Assembly (NCBI GenBank): GCA_963969395.1
Contig: OZ017798.1
Location: 10,160,173-10,224,172, forward strand
DNA: 64,000 nt
Origin: Pseudoscleropodium purum
Taxonomy: Eukaryota; Streptophyta; Bryopsida; Hypnales; Brachytheciaceae
Reading direction: 5' to 3'
Shown in pieces: positions 23,136-35,960 of the stretch. Positions within the stretch are counted from its first letter, which is position 1, and each line of letters opens with the position of its first letter. The position numbers were made by a program, and so were the translations under genes. A model generated the notes under the pieces. It made no database searches and was not told where the DNA came from. It saw only the letters and a program-made list of their open reading frames with translations.

Positions 23136-25895
23136 TTAGTATTCACTGCATTTGGAAATGTTCCATAATCTCATGAGAATTTTGCCAGCATCGTTGTCAT
23201 CTGAATCACTACTGCTAGACTCTGAAGCACTCGCTGTATCCTTGCTCACCACATACCTCACGACCTGCAACAAGTCCAAAACAAGATTATTGAATATATG
23301 TAGATGTTTCAAATGCGGTAATGTAAATGCAATGATTCCAAACCTTTGATTTAGACAAAAACTCAAAGCACGATACTTCAGGCAAGAATTTGGCCTCTGC
23401 ATTCTTGTCAAGACATGTAAGCCAATGCTAATTGATTTACATATTGAAAGAAGTATTTCAGGCTCTGAAAATCAATATTTCCAGTATATTTCCAATAAAT
23501 ATTCTCAGACATTGCTAATGAAGGTGTGCCGCACCTGCTTGACTGACATTGGCCGAGGTGAATGAGATTCCAAGATCTGCTTCCTTGCAACACATTTGCC
23601 CTTGACAGGTTTCCAGGGGGGCTCAACCAACCATATTACGTCTTTGCAAACTGGACAGTAGGCTCTATTAGACATGAACAATTGTGACGAACGACCTGCA
23701 AACAGTGCATCGCTCACTTGATGAGAAACAGTATTGCATCCATCCCGTGAGCTTGCACACCCAAAAAGCGAGTCATAATTGAAAGCTACAGAAAATCTCA
23801 TTTGAAATCTGCAGGCAAACTCGTGATGTAAACCGTTACACAGTATAAAAATCTTGAATAGAAGATGATTGGAGAGGATAAATGTGAGGTCTTAGCAATA
23901 ATGCATATCAGGATTACTACTACATCAACTCTTGTTTCCTCCACCATACCTTTTTGGGCAAGATTAAACGCTTTGCGCCAGGCTCCACCTACGTTCTCTG
24001 CTGGCTTTTGTAAGGCATGTCCGTCGTTCTTATCTTGATCAGGTTTACGAACACCATCACGTATTCCAGCCACATTCATCAGACTTAGACAGCGGTTTGA
24101 GGTACCAAAGAGAGATAAGAACTGAGTACGCCATAATGTATCATCAGTTGCTGCAAAGTTCCACGCCCTGCAATAGAGAACATCATTCATAAACTCCTCC
24201 ACTTAAAAGGATCTCAGTAACCCGTATAGAAAATCCTGTCCAGGGCCCTCAACCGAAACAGAACCGTTAGCATTTTATATCCCCTAGACAGATTGCTGTA
24301 ATGGTGTAAAACATGGTGTTAGAAAATACCTGCAAACCGCGGAAGCTATGGCCAGCGAGCGAGCATCCAAGTACTCAAAAACATGTAGCAGTGTGTCACC
24401 TGACAGCTGTAAATATTCTGCCGCAACATTTTAAAAACATCGTGACGTGAAGTAAGCATAAATTTACTATTCAAATTCAGCTACAAAGGAAACTGTTTCC
24501 TGAATCACGCTAGAAAGAGCTTCAAGAACCATAAGGTAACAGTGAGATAATTATCCCAGTTCCAAGGGTCAAGCGTTCGCTTTCCCATGCAACACAATAA
24601 GACTAACCAAGATATATCATTCATTCTTTACGACCTCATAATACAACAGACAAAGCAAGATGAATATAGCCAACAAAACTGCAAGACCTGATAGCGGGTG
24701 CAGACAAATGTACCAGGCAGAGCTTCCGGGGTTTTATATTGCCGGTGCCATGCAATTATTGCAATCTTGTGTTCATGAGCTGCTGCAGCACGCCGCTGCT
24801 TCGGAAAAACATCCTCCACTGTGTGAAGCAACAATCTTGCAGCTCCAAGCTGTTGACTATTCTCCAATCTGCCACCACCACAACAACAATTAGTGGGACA
24901 CAGCCAATTCTAAGTATCCATTGCCTTCTCCTCGACCTAAGAGATCTCTCGACTTCATTGCTCCAACTCTAGAAACAATTTTATCTGGAACATAAGTTAT
25001 GTACCACTCAAAGTGCTGAAAAATCTGGGGGGAAGATACATACCCAGGCAATGTTCGAAACGCAAGGACGACATCTTCGTAAAGCAGTGCCTGAAACGGT
25101 TTCGGTGCACCCACATACACAGCTTTCAGAATACCTTCTAACTCCTTACATGCTTCTACGTAGTCATTTCTGCACAGCATTGTATCCATTCATGGGTCAG
25201 GTTATCAGGTACACAGCTTCAATAGCATAATCACAGGGCAGGTTCATCCCCTGAAAAGGAATAAATATTTCAAATCAAAACCAAGGGTCATCTCCTAAAT
25301 ATTAAAAATAAGATAGAATTCATCGTTTCGTTTTCGCCTTCCAGACCTCACTATAGAGCTTTATCTCATTTTTTACTTTTGAAATTATTTTAGACTGACG
25401 TGATATATAGCATTCACTCGTATTAGTACATTTTGAACTGAAACTAATCTAATCGCAAGTCGAATTCCAACGCGTGACACCAAACCCTAAGATGCCAACC
25501 ACAACAGGGACAACACTAAATTAAACACCCGTAACAACACGAACGGCGATCAAATGTATGAAACCAAACATTCACATCAGACGCTTACGAGAGCATGAAC
25601 CCTAAATCAAGCTGAGGACCATCCCGAATCAATCAAATCAGAGATGTCAAATGCATTGGAACGGCAGATGGACTCTTGAAGCGATTTTGCCAAATTAAGG
25701 TCATCTCGCAACTTGAAAAAAGTTTCGAGTAGTAATTGATAACCCGACCAGTAAAATCAATCAAGACTCCCAAGAGCCCCGAACGCTACAACAATTGGCG
25801 CAAATTCACCAAAGCCTTCAAAAGCAATTGCATAAAATTGGGTACCTGCGAGAGATGGCGTCATGCAGCTGCAAAGATTGATACCGGCGCTGCAT
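23136..25895 (-). CDS. F-box protein (At5g52880-like), seven exons
   Basis: Exons on the minus strand are 25846-25895, 25044-25169, 24714-24868, 24330-24417, 23950-24167, 23535-23785 and 23136-23264. All introns are GT-AG and all phases agree; total 338 residues plus stop. Start MQRRYQSLQLHDAISR is chosen because it joins in phase to the next exon. Residues 1-108 are helical and include CKELEGILKAVY and GAARLLLHTVEDVFPKQRRA. The F-box spans about residues 109-152, LPEYLQLSGDTLLHVFEYLD then ARSLAIASAVCRAWNFAATD. A CPVC pair lies at 256-259, followed by IWLVEPPWKPVKG and MSVKQVVRYVVS; the tail at 307-319 is Ser/Asp-rich. F-box proteins are substrate receptors of SCF ubiquitin ligases that bind SKP1. 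The overall order matches the Arabidopsis At5g52880 type from memory. The substrate is unknown. Confidence 0.87.
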
Positions 25896-26192
25896 ACCTT
25901 GTTCGACGGAGCTTTCTCCCTGCTTCGAATGATGGGTACACTGCGATTTCTATTGTGCAGCATCCACGGTCCGCCGTAGCTATCTTCAAGCTCTCTAAAG
26001 CACTGTTGATTTGTTGGTGTTGCAACTTCGCAAGCCCTTCGGCGCGGGACCAGGAAAACACGTGGCCGTCACGTTGGCGTTCCCGCGTTTCTTTCCTTCC
26101 CGATATAGGGTCCTTCCCGATATAGGGTAGAACCACCCATTGCCGACCAGGGACCTATCCCCAACCTATAGCGTGAACTATTTTTTGCCTAC
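25896..26192 (-). promoter_or_regulatory. 5' leader and promoter region of the F-box gene
   Basis: This GC-richer flank lies directly upstream of the F-box start codon on the minus strand. It contains a direct repeat of CCTTCCCGATATAGGGT at about 26095-26127. Open frames here in the other reading registers are not part of the gene. No TATA box was identified with confidence. Confidence 0.4.
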
Positions 26193-26400
26193 ATGGTAGG
26201 TACTTACATTGTGTGGAACAAGAAGGGTCCCCCTCTTGTCTTTTTATCTAGCTTTCTTTTTCTGTTTGCTTTTCGTTTTGCTCTTATCTCTTCATTGTCT
26301 AGTCTTTGTTGGCTTTGCTACTTTGTACTTAGTTCTTTTTTTTTAATGCAATGGTTCTTTCCATTTGTTAAAAAGAAAAAAAGGTTGGCATAAATATTCA
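26193..26400 (+). mobile_element. LINE-like 3' tail
   Basis: T-rich pyrimidine DNA ends in TTTTTTTTTAATGCAATGG-TTC followed by an A-rich tail (AAAAAGAAAAAAAGG). A near copy of this end, with TTTCAATGCAATGG and an A-tail, occurs at 55440-55575. Recurrence of a T-rich end, the same ATGCAATGG word and an A-tail at two loci suggests the 3' terminus of a non-LTR element. Confidence 0.45.
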
Positions 26401-29400
26401 ACTAAAATTTTGAATGTATTTTTACTCTTTTTCAAAGTTAAGATTAATCAAGTCATGACACATGTCCCAAAGTAGTGTGTTAAAAGAAGTTCTTGAATGA
26501 ATGGAATTGGAAGACTCTATATGTTGGCTACTAAAGTTATTTTTAAAAAGGGTGGTAGTTTGTAGTTTCACACGCAATCAAGAAAAACTTTGTTGAGAAA
26601 AAATAATATTAATGAACTTCACTTTTTTCATGAAAATCATGAACACTTTTGTGTTGAATTCCTATTAATGTAGTAAAATTTTTTTACTAGTCTTGCAAAG
26701 CAAAGCTTAATATTTCAACAATCAAATATTGATGTTAATTTAAGATTATCCTTGATTGACCCTACCTATGCATTATATAGTAAAGCCACTAGATCCATGT
26801 CTTACATATTTGATTGATTTAAGTCCTAGTAATTCTCTTTGGGAGCTTGTAAGCTAGTACCTAGTACAAAAAGTGCTTCTACATTTTTATAAATAGTATA
26901 TCTCTTTTATATTCTTATATTCACAATATTTGAAAGCCTTTACACCTTTGCAATACTAAAACGTCTAAAAAGCACCAATTTTCACAATGAAATAGGATCA
27001 CAACCACTCTAAAATTGTCATTTATCTTGCTTGCTTCATCCTATGTCACTTCTCCAGAATGAATATGATCGCAATATCTTTTGTAAAATAAAGCTAATAC
27101 CCTCTAAGCCAATATCTCTTCCCCATTTGTGATATCAAGTTTTGCTAAAAAGTTCACGTTGTGTAAAAAGCAATTGACAGCTTTAAAGACTGTCATCTTT
27201 TTAAGCTCTTCAAAATTCCTATAAATTTTAGGATATGATGTCTCTTGTAACAATTCCACTTGCAATATTTTCCATGAGACTTTATAAATTTGAAACTAAC
27301 TAAACCCTTTGATGGCTCAAAACAAGAACATACAAAGCATTTCAAAATGAACGAAAATAAAAATGATCAAATCATTTCTGCCATTGATGAAATGTTAGGT
27401 TGTAACTAGTTTGCAATCATCCAAAAAGTGCCGTTCGTGCTCACTTCTTTCATTTGAATCAAACCATGTGATATTGCATTGATGCCATAATAAATGGCCC
27501 ATATTTAAAATAGCCAATACAAGTAGGATATTAAAGTCTAACTAATTCAAAGTAAGATATAATTAACAATTCTTCAAAAAGAAAACTTTAAGATATTAAG
27601 AAGATGGTAAAAGTATCTCAAAAGATAGTTTGAAAGAATCATATTACCAAAAGTAAAAAAGACTATAAGAGAGATTGAAAATTGTACCTTGTTTAGTTTA
27701 GTTTTGTTCTTCAAATGATTTTTGTCAAAGCAATAACAATCAAAATTGAAAACAAAAATTAATCATTTTTTATTAACATGCACGGAAGGCTACCCTCATT
27801 GGTTGCTATGGCAAGATCTCTCTATTGCATTAAGAACTATCAAATCTTGAAAATCATTAAAAAAAAAGCCACAAATCTCATTAAGTTCTCTTGAAATATT
27901 AGTTCTCTCAATATATACTTGATGTAAGGTTTGTGTGAGCACTTGTTTTATACACCTAAGACAAGCCTATTCCGCAAAATGAAAATGAATGAATGCAATG
28001 GCAACTTACAAAAAGTACAAGCTAGATAGAATTGATCAAGTGAAAAGAAAACCTACTGAGACTTAAAAAGACAAAAAAAAAAACTGATTGAAGAAAGAAA
28101 AATAAGTCAAATAACTACATGATGACCAAAGGAGATACACTTATCTTGTAACACGGATGTTGTTTGGTTTAAATGTGATTGAGCTCTTGAGTCGAGATGA
28201 CTAAAGAATTTAGATTTGCATGATGACCTCGTGTATACGAATTTTATCCTTGGTCTATGATTCTATATTTGAGGTACTCAACAGAGAAGTTTTACAACAA
28301 TTTGTATAATCATTAAAATACAACAACATAAATTTACAAGTTAACAAAGTATGACTAAAAACAATTTACTAAAAATTAAGGAAGATTTGTCAAGTTATGA
28401 TCGATGATACAATCAATTAACTATAAGAGCATGGCCAATATCTCTAATAATTGAAGGGATCCAAACATCATTTTTTTAGATCCAACTCACTACATGCTTG
28501 TTTCTTCTTAATCAATCATATTTCTGCATCAAGCTTGGGAATCTGTAAGCTTCGATTTCGTCACTGAAAACTCACTATTTTTTTGTTTTTATTTATTTAT
28601 TTTGAATGTAGTTTATTATACAAAATGTCTCTAAGAGATTGTAAAATCAAAATAGTTTTGTTACATGCCATTACAAATAATTGGTTCTAAATGAATTATT
28701 TTTATAAATTAAAACTAATTTCTATATGTAAATTGGATAGAAACAAGTAAATTATAAAAATTATAGTGAAAATTACCAAATTGCTTAATTTGCATGCATG
28801 TGACAAAACTTGTCTAAAATTGGTTTGTGACAACTTGATAAGAACCTTAGAATCCAGTTTACGGATAAGTTTCAAGTTTCCAATTAACTTTCATTTTTTT
28901 GTAGAAACCTCAATTATTAGCCTATAGGTTGAAGAAACTTGTGATGAATTGATGAAGAGTATCAATGGTCAAAGAATAGTGTTTTAGGATTGAAATCACA
29001 TTAAGAACTCAATGGCAAAGTCGCTTTGCCAAAAAAAAAATTTTATATCAAAGATTCTTTTGAATCGGATAATTAAAGGAAATAGTGAAAATTAATTCTC
29101 TCTCGTCAATTGTGTAGAGTCAAAAAGATGAGCTTATACATCATTTGTAAAATTCAATGAGAGATTCTCCAATAAGTTTTGGAATTTTCTAATACTCAAA
29201 AAATGCCTTTCTAGACAGTCAACTGCTTGAGCTTCCAATGATAAATTCCTAGAAATTATCCTAGTTGCGATAAAATCTCACTAAATATTTTTTTTATAAT
29301 AATAAGATGCTTTAACAAGTTTCAAGACATTTTGATAATTAGAAGTGTCCAAACTGATGAGATTCTCCAAGCACCAACAAAATTAAAAATTACAATGGAA

Positions 29401-30199
29401 TTTGATTTGAAATTAATTTCCGAAAGTTAAAATTTGGTTCAACATAGAAAGTCAAAATTAATAATTTGGGATTAAAATCTTAAATGATAAGGTTAACACT
29501 AAGAAATGAAAGGAAGTGGATTCCCTTAGAAGAGTATAAAAGGACACTTCTTCTCCTTTGAATTTATCCTTTGTTACATCTTATTGCCAATTTTTGGCAT
29601 CAATACCATTTTTGGTCTATTTAGTTGAATTTTTTGGCCTTTCAAGCTAGTCTACCAATTTTTTGTGTTTGTTGAGCATCTCAAGCTCCAATCGTTGGTG
29701 TTTTGACAAGCTTTGAAGGAATTAGGGGTCCTTTTAAATCTTACTAAGTTTTGTTTGATTTGTTTGTGTGTTGTTTTCATTTGTTAAAGTGGTTTTGGAA
29801 GTTTTGATTGACGTTTTCGTACTTGTATTAATCCTAAAGTTTACTCCCCATTGTACTTGGTGATGTCACTTTAGGGGGTCTCTAGTGTATGTTTTTAATG
29901 AAGTTTGTGATACTAACTTAGCTATGTAGTGATTCGTTTGTGAAGGTTTAGTTTTTGTACTAATACTCTCATACTAACATGTTTTGTACAATTTTGTGGT
30001 ACTTGTAACTAACCTTTGTTCCACCTTTGTCATCTTTGTCTTTGAATTGTTTTCTATAGTGAAGCTTTGATTGTATGTATCCTAAATTCATGAAGTTTTT
30101 TGTTGATTTAAAATGAAACAAAATAGAGTATTTTTTTGAAATTCAATAGTTAAAAAGATAAGGTGAGAAGATTTTTGAAAGGTTTGGTTTTGCTAAATA
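26401..30199. other. AT-rich region without recognisable genes
   Basis: About 3.8 kb of roughly 70% AT DNA has no frame longer than 60 codons carrying a motif. A TATAAAAGG box near 29530 with a T-rich following block could be part of an LTR, but I found no matching second copy. Confidence 0.35.
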
Positions 30200-30490
30200 A
30201 GGCCAGAGAATTTGCAAGGTCTGAGAGTGCAAAAATTCAAATTTCTCAATGATCAAACAAATTTAACCAAGGTCCATAGTAATCAAATTTTAAAGAAAAT
30301 CAAGGTTAGAGAATCTATGAGGCTTGAGAGTTAAAAAATTCAAATTTCTTAGTGGTCAATTAAATTTTAGTAGAGTCCAAAGTACTCAAATTTCAAAGAA
30401 AACTAAGACAAAGAATATGTGAGGGTGAGAGTTAAAAAAATTCGATTTGTAGTGGTTAACTAGGTTTGACCATATTTCAAAGTAAATGAA
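30200..30490 (+). repeat. three degenerate tandem units of about 105 bp
   Basis: Units begin near 30200, 30309 and 30413. Each holds a variant of AGAGAAT-TGCAAGG-CTGAGAGT, then AAAATTCAAATTTCT, then a TGGTCAA-TAAATTT block and CAAATTTTAAAGAAAA. The third unit is the most diverged and incomplete. Confidence 0.7.
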
Positions 30491-32305
30491 CAACTTGAAT
30501 AAATGTCAAATGGGTGAGATTGAGAGAATTTAAACTAAAACATTAAAGAGTTGAGTGGATAGAGTGTGAAAGGGACCTTACAAAGTGATTAGAAAGTGTA
30601 TTAACAAGCATCCATACTAGCTTAATTAAAAAATCTCCATATATTGCACAAATTGGGCAAGTCAAATGTTGACAGAACTTCATTTTGAAGCCATGATCTT
30701 AATTCAAAGACACATACAGATAGAATAGAAGAGGTTAGCACTAGAGAATATGAAGTAAGAATACAACTGCTTTGAAGTAGAATTAAAATTAAAAGAAAAA
30801 AACCCATACTTAGGAAGTGTAGAAGTCGTAGAAGATAGTTAGAGTAGGAGGAAATCTCAAGAAGATCCTTCAAGCCGTTAGAATTATGAATTAAAAAATA
30901 ATTGAGAAAATAGAAGGTACAAACATTGCTCTTATTCAATTATTTATTTGAAGTTGGAAAAAGTTTCTTACTCCATTGTAGAATCAACTATTGAAATATG
31001 AATTATTAAGTGAAATAGTGGTTGAAAAGAGTAGTGAGAAAAGAAATGAAATAGTTTAACCTTCAGAATTTTTAAACTTATATTAACTATTTAACTTTAA
31101 GCGGTGAGTAAAAATACTAAACAACGTCAAAAATGAAAAAATGGAAAATTTGAAGGTGTATTCAACCACCTAATTGATGAAGTAAATTATGAGGTATGTT
31201 TCTAAACATTTTTTTTTCATCAATTATAAAAGATTAGTAAGATTTCAGTAGGACTAAGGAAAAATTTAAGTAAGACCTATAGGATTAAAAATTGGGTCAT
31301 TCTAGTGGATAACCTCATATTCACCTCAATTAATACTAGAATTAGTGAAAAATCTCAAAGCCTTTCAATTCCCTCTTGATGTATTTTTTAAATATTTTTT
31401 TTGTGAGGGAGGTACATATTATTAGAATTAAAGTTAGTTATTGATAATTGTTATGGTCTACGTAAGAATTTTAATCACTTAGTAAGAAAGTCTATAAAGT
31501 TCATCAAAGATTATAGCCATGTATATGATTGTATTAGAAGTGACAATATTTGTGAGATTGCTTAAAGATTGTAATTTGATTATTATCTCATAGAATTTTT
31601 TAGCTATTGTATAATGCATAATTAAAAATTGGTAATGATACAAAAGTTTAAATTTATTCTTGTTTAGTGTATTGAGTGTGTGTGATGCCTATGATAAATT
31701 TTTTGCTATGATTTAAAATTTCCATTATGTTATTGTTTGATTTAGATAATTAAAAGTGAAGAAGAGTAAATAGTCTTTGGAAATTATTGAAATTTATAGA
31801 TCGACTATTATTCAACAATTCAAAATATGTGAGATTGAGTGAAGTAAGACACTATAAAAATTATTTAAGGAATGGAATCTATTGATTGTCCATAGAAACA
31901 AATAGACTACAAAAAGAAGAGTCTATAAAAATTTCATGTGGAATATATTACTATTGCTCTAAAAGTAACTATAAAATAATAGACTATTGCCATGAGTATG
32001 CACATTGAGAGAATTCAACTCCACAATGTTTTTCAATTTATTTATAACATACAACATTTGCATGGGATTGCATTCATGAGTCTACTCATTCATGGACATA
32101 CTTATGAACCTTTCTCATGGGATTGTGTATACTAATATTCATTTACAACACCCTAATAATATATTATTTCCTAAATAAAATATCGTTTGCCTATATGTGA
32201 CTTTAGCTATCCAAAACTCTAGCTAATTTGACTCTTTCTCTAAAAGAATCCATCTTATTATGTTTTTCCCTCATTGTTTGGTTGTTACTTTTTTGTACTA
32301 CATTT
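30491..32305. other. AT-rich region, possible decayed LTR
   Basis: No intact genes are present. The frame 30622-30939 (minus) is Leu/Ser-rich without motifs. Because a decayed primer-binding site lies at its right edge (32306), the last several hundred bases may be the remains of a 5' LTR. The boundaries could not be fixed. Confidence 0.3.
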
Positions 32306-33230
32306 TGGCACCACTATTGGGGAAGATCTTGGCTAGAGGTGACTAAATGTAGGTATTAAATGATAGAATAAGTAGGGAATAATAAAATTAGTAAGGATAG
32401 CCAATGATGTGAAAACTAAAGTGTTACACCTTGAGGGAATATTTTCATAATTGTAGAACTCCTAAGTAGTATCCATTTTATACGATGAAATGGTAGATGT
32501 CTTTGAAAATCCAATTAAAAAATTGTTGAAGAGAGGTTTCTTAAAACTTCAATAAATAAAAACAAAGAGAAAACAAGAAATTTTGTAGATTTTTGGTTGT
32601 AAAAGAGTGAGGTCATGAATGGTACTAGTAAAGACAAAATGGTGACCTTTAGAAAAAATAGTGATTTAATTATAGAAGAGATTTTATTTGATGAATTTAG
32701 ATGAAATCTACACCAAATAAATCAACTAGTCAAATTAAGTATAGTTGTGATACATCATTGGATAAGAAGACCGAGCTAGTAAATAAATCTTTTTGAGAAC
32801 TTTCATAGGGTCATTCAATACTATAAAGTTTCAGAATTGTAGTATAAAATAAACAAACCAAGAGAAAACATAACAAAATGGGTTTTTGGGGAAAGACTCA
32901 AGTTAGTTAGGGTTTAAAATTGCTAAGGTTACACATAGGTAAATGATATTTTATTTAGAAAATAATGTGTGAATTGGGCCCATAAGAGAATGTTAATACA
33001 AAAATGGTCATGCATAATTTGTAAAAAAAATCTATGACTATGTATGTCAATTAATATATTAAGGATGTAATTCCATGTTTATGGTATAAACTATAATTAA
33101 ATTAGAAAAAAACATATTATGGGAGATTAAAATAACATTTTCTCAATGCACACTGCTCATGGCAATAAGTCGTTTTTATGTAATTGCTTTTAAGTCCATA
33201 GCCACACCATAATCTCTATTTTCATAAGTA
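31930..33230. repeat. inverted repeat pair about 1.1 kb apart
   Basis: The segment around 31980-32012 (with GACTATTGCCATGAGTATGC) is matched in complement around 33147-33175 (GCTCATGGCAATAAGTC). Weaker similarity extends outward to about 31930 and 33230. It may be two oppositely oriented copies of the same old element flanking the decayed primer-binding site. Confidence 0.5.
32306..32323 (+). mobile_element. decayed primer-binding site of a gypsy-type LTR retrotransposon
   Basis: TGGCACCACTATTGGGGA resembles the tRNA-Asp-type primer-binding site TGGCGCCGTTGCCGGGGA used by plant Athila/Tat elements, with changes mainly of the C-to-T and G-to-A kind at former CG sites. It follows a T-rich stretch, as a PBS follows the 5' LTR. 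No gag or pol motif was found downstream. Confidence 0.4.
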
Positions 33231-34273
33231 GTTTCTATAGTTAATTTCCATAGTCAATTTTCATAGTTTATTCAATTTCCATGATAATTTTACAACATCT
33301 TTCTTTTGGAATCTTGTCTTTCTATGGCTTTATATAGAATTTTTAGAAGCACTTATTTTGGATAAGGATTTCACTTGAGTGATAAGTGAAAATTATTTTT
33401 TGGACCTTGTATTTTTATAGCTTTCTATAGATTTTATAGAAGTGCTTATTTTGGACAAAGGTTTCATTTGAGTGGTAAGTATCCTAGCAATAAAAAGGTT
33501 TTGTAAGCAAATTGGCCAATTGCTTTTAGATGTTAGAAGAATAATTTAATAAAATTTGGGAAAATAGAAAAACTTTTAAAGATATGGTAATAAAGAAAGG
33601 GAAATTACTTTTAAATTTTATTTTCTACTATTTAATTGATCGATACAGATAATTGAAAAAAAAAATATAGAATTTTTAAGGTTCCTTGAATATATGCTAG
33701 TTGGAATAGAACCGAAGCAACTAGAAAAAATAGTTTTACCTATAGTCCCAATAAACCTAGCCTCAATTCTTTTAATTTTAGATTTTATTTGTAGAGATAA
33801 AACAAATCTTCTTAGTATTGTATTTGGATTGATATGCCTATAATTTCATGAACATTTGAATGTTTCTACTTCAAGGACATTATTCCATAATGGTTGTTAT
33901 TTGTAGCAAAGCTAATATAGGAGATTTTTTTTGTTGAAAATAGAAATATATCTTTGTATTCAATGGGAGTTGACCACCACAATATATTGTAATAGATAGT
34001 CTCCAATGTTTATTGTGTTTTTCACTTGATGAATCTTAAAGGTTAGAATTTATTAGTGTTTGCTAATTTTTATCAATGGACATATTAGATATTGGGAGAA
34101 CTTCTTGAATGATCTACTTTACAATGAGCACATCAAGAGAAATGGGCCCAATGAAGAAAAATTTAGACAAATGTAGCTACTATATTTTGGAAAAGATTTC
34201 ATTTGTATATTTGAAAAAAAAAAAATATGAACTTGAAGGTTTAGATATTACTTCACTTTATTGAATAAAATAA

Positions 34274-34276
<3 letters not shown>
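32324..34276. other. AT-rich region, no genes seen
   Basis: Apart from the inverted repeat and the short duplication within it, nothing is recognisable. It would be the internal part of the gypsy element if the PBS call is right, but no protease, reverse transcriptase or integrase motif can be read. Confidence 0.3.
33307..33480 (+). repeat. tandem duplication of about 87 bp
   Basis: Two adjacent copies share TTGT-TTTCTATGGCTTT, TATAGAATTTT-AGAAG, GCTTATTTTGGA-AA and TTTCA(C/T)TTGAGTG. The second begins near 33393. Confidence 0.7.

Positions 34277-34327
<51 letters not shown>
34277..34327. repeat. (AT)n microsatellite, about 25 units
   Basis: An uninterrupted alternating AT run covers about 50 bases. 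The neighbouring DNA to 35.3 kb is the most AT-rich in the window. Confidence 0.95.
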
Positions 34328-34328
<1 letters not shown>

Positions 34329-35960
34329 CAAAATTAGATTTTAAATAAATATTTTATTAAAAATAATTAAATAATAAAAAATCAATTCAAGGACACTTAC
34401 AATGATTTTTTAATACTTGAATTATATTTATACATCATCAATTATTTTTATATCTAAAAATATATAACTTTGAGTTATTTACTATAAAAATTAATGTTTT
34501 TCACGAACATTTGAAATCCTTCAATTAGAAATTTGCAAATTTGAACTTATTTCAAAATATATTATAAAATTATCTTTTATTATTTCAAAATAAAATTAAA
34601 AATTTTTAATAGAATAATTAATTATTTTATTGTAATATATGAATTTAAAAATTAATTTAAAAAAATGATAACTTGCATATGCCTTCCATGGCTCCAACAT
34701 ACATATGATATGATTAATATAGTTTAAATATCAATGAACTTGATAGATTAGTGTACACCCAAAACAATGATTGATTGACAAAAACATCTTCTAGTGGTTT
34801 TGAACATAAATGGGATTGTTTTGCTAATAGTTTTTATAAAGCTAATTAATTGAGTCCATAAAATGTGACCAAAATATATAATAATATTTAAAGATATTAT
34901 TTTAATGGCCTCCATGCTTTTAGATGTTTATTTCATTTATATTTTTATAATATTTTAAAGATATTTTCAACATTTATACAATAAATATTAATATAGTATT
35001 AGATTCAAATAAATTCAAATATTTATACTATAAAGATAATTATATTATTGAATATATATTTTTATTTCTACATTAAATTTGAATTTTATTTTATAAATTT
35101 AAACTATAGACAATAAATATACTAATATACCAATGGATTAAATTATAAGTAAATGTCAATCAATACAATTTGTATTGACAAAAGGTTTAAATTATTATAC
35201 AAAAAAATATATAAACAATATATTTCTACAAATTCAAAAAAGAAGATGGAACTATAAAGATGGTTGGTTTACATTAGGGTGGATCTATTTTATACAAAAG
35301 TATAAAAAGATTGAAAAAAGAAGAGAAACAATATATTTGAAGTATTGAGATCAATTTGAAGAGAGGAAGTGAACTAGAAGAAGAAGAATGTATAGTGGAG
35401 GTGTGTAGTATATTTTTCGGAATCTAATCTTATTCAACTAAATCCGAGTTCAAACACCAGGGAATGAACTATATAAGGCTGGCGTAATGTGTTTAAAGGT
35501 CACAATGTATAAACGTGCAAAATTCAAATACTTATTTGTTCTTAATCTCACTAAAACCCAAGGTATCACTCAAGTTGTCCATTAGTAGATGCTATTGACT
35601 GATGTATGACGTCTTAGTCCTGTCTAGTGTATTACTGGCTCGTGACAATAGTTCTGGGACAATAGTTCAATGTGGATTGATTTGTGTATGGATGTAGTGC
35701 AAGACTTAGACTTTAGTATAGCCCACTATAGTACTTTGAAAATAGTACAAATACATGTATTTAATATTTCAAACCAATTTAGAGTTAAGGGTTTGGAGAG
35801 GCTTACAATAAATCACCCCAATGCTCTAGGACAATATGGCCAATATCAAGGATTAGTAACAACCTACAATTTCAAAATTCAAATTTACAACATATACGTG
35901 GAATTTCCAACGCAAACTCTAATAACAATTGATACAAAATAAATAATAAAATTCTAAATC
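34328..35960. other. extremely AT-rich stretch
   Basis: Nothing is recognisable. The open frame 35670-35942 has no known motif and is probably chance. The GC content rises abruptly near 35980 at a palindrome-like word GGCCCAAAGGGCC, which may mark an insertion boundary. Confidence 0.35.

Noticed and set aside
24330..24430. Alternative acceptor TTTACAG directly before CTGTCAGG for the F-box exon
   Set aside because: With the CTGCCTG/GTACAT donor it gives a phase clash and a stop; the upstream GCGGCAG acceptor restores LPEYLQLSGD, the expected F-box start.
25044..25189. Start of the F-box gene at the ATG at 25189 (MDTMLCRND)
   Set aside because: An AG acceptor lies inside this frame at 25170 and an upstream exon (25846-25895) joins in phase to give a protein that continues the family-like N-terminus.
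35670..35942. 90-codon plus-strand frame
   Set aside because: No motif, AT-rich codons like its flank, and no promoter or homology that I can recognise.
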